Positions 6,234 to 6,553 of a DNA stretch of 6,553 nt are shown here, in pieces. How positions within the stretch are numbered: position 1 is the stretch's first letter; each line of letters opens with the position of its first letter. The position numbers and the translations under genes were made by a program. The notes beneath the pieces were generated by a model, which had not been told where the DNA came from, did not search any database, and saw nothing but the letters and a program-made list of their open reading frames with translations. Origin of the DNA: AWTP1-13 sp035714005 (GTDB lineage Bacteria; Pseudomonadota; Alphaproteobacteria; Rhizobiales; Hyphomicrobiaceae); assembly GCA_035714005.1 (NCBI GenBank), contig DASTMQ010000518.1, forward strand, positions 1 through 6,553, in the 5' to 3' direction.

Positions 6234-6553
6234 ATGAAATTACTCCATGCTGCTGTCGTGGCCATCGTGGCCGCCACGGCCACCCCTGCTGTCGCCGACA
6301 TCGACGCCTCTCTGGCCGATGCAAGACTGGTCGGGCTGCCGATCTTCACCTCCGACGGGGTGCTGATTGGCCAGGTGACCGGGGTTGAAACCTATGGCTC
6401 GAGCCGGTCCATAGTCGCCGCCGTGGGAGGACGATCCTGGGGGTTTTGGCCGCGAAGCGTTTGGATCCCGCTCAATTGGGCGGATAAAGAGGAAGATTAC
6501 ATCAGGCTCTTGCTGACCAGCGCGCAAACGGCAGCCTATTTTGGCCCCAGCGG
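6234..6553 (+). CDS. Exported PRC-barrel-like protein (partial, runs off right edge)
   Basis: The first 106 residues of a small exported protein. MKLLHAAVVAIVAATATPAVA is a Sec signal peptide with probable cleavage after A21 (AVA/DID). The mature part carries LVGLPIFTSDGVLIGQVTGV (32-51), which has the look of the first two strands of a PRC-barrel domain. It is followed by SVWIPLNWADKEEDYIRLLLTSAQTAAYFGPS (75-106), also typical of small periplasmic PRC-barrel-like proteins of Rhizobiales. The ATG at 6234-6236 has GGAGG (6223-6227) 6 nt upstream. The 3' end is outside the window; proteins of this kind are usually short, so little may be missing. The role is unknown and no link to the operon on the left is evident. 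Confidence 0.8.
   Translation, partial: MKLLHAAVVAIVAATATPAVADIDASLADARLVGLPIFTSDGVLIGQVTGVETYGSSRSIVAAVGGRSWGFWPRSVWIPLNWADKEEDYIRLLLTSAQTAAYFGPS

Noticed and set aside
5968..6237. 89-codon plus-strand frame whose stop overlaps the ATG at 6234 (ATGA)
   Set aside because: The overlap suggested coupling, but the frame is Pro/Ser/Arg-rich with no Shine-Dalgarno. The gene at 6234 has its own strong ribosome binding site.

Overview
The window looks like GC-rich chromosomal DNA from an alphaproteobacterium, most likely the Rhizobiales / Bradyrhizobium-Rhodopseudomonas side. The basis is the high-GC third codon positions, a tripartite TRAP transporter beside an aromatic-acid catabolic gene, and a glutathione transferase of a style common in that group. 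The taxon is an inference; no rRNA or marker gene is present.

Most of the window (about 4812 down to 1) is one minus-strand block read right to left. It holds a TetR-family regulator (4812-4156), the TRAP transporter dctP-dctQ-dctM (4021-1153), and the start of a quiC-type 3-dehydroshikimate dehydratase (959 to the left edge). The quiC-like product is recognised from its sugar-phosphate-isomerase-like barrel, whose four metal ligands E134, D165, Q191 and E239 fall at the numbering of Pseudomonas QuiC1, and from the first residues of a C-terminal HPPD-like (VOC) domain before the window ends. The block reads as an uptake-plus-catabolism unit. The TRAP system would import a carboxylate, plausibly shikimate, quinate or 3-dehydroshikimate, and QuiC would dehydrate 3-dehydroshikimate to protocatechuate for the beta-ketoadipate pathway. 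The substrate is inferred from gene context only.

Regulatory structure is well preserved. The 134-bp tetR-dctP gap carries a consensus -35 (TTGACA) with a perfect 7+2+7 palindrome in its spacer, which is the expected layout for repression by the adjacent TetR protein. A second near-perfect 18-bp palindrome lies just upstream. A strong 8-bp-stem hairpin fills the dctP-dctQ gap. Four copies of a 12-bp repeat, two of which form a 7-bp-stem hairpin, sit between dctM and quiC.

To the right, a divergent glutathione S-transferase-like gene (5158-5832, plus strand) follows a 345-bp spacer without a convincing gene. After a 401-bp GC-rich spacer containing two hairpins, a small exported PRC-barrel-like protein starts at 6234 and runs off the right edge. 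I see no mobile elements, CRISPR arrays, tRNA or rRNA genes. Nothing here amounts to a wholly new system; the most useful leads are the likely shikimate-family TRAP operon and its operator.
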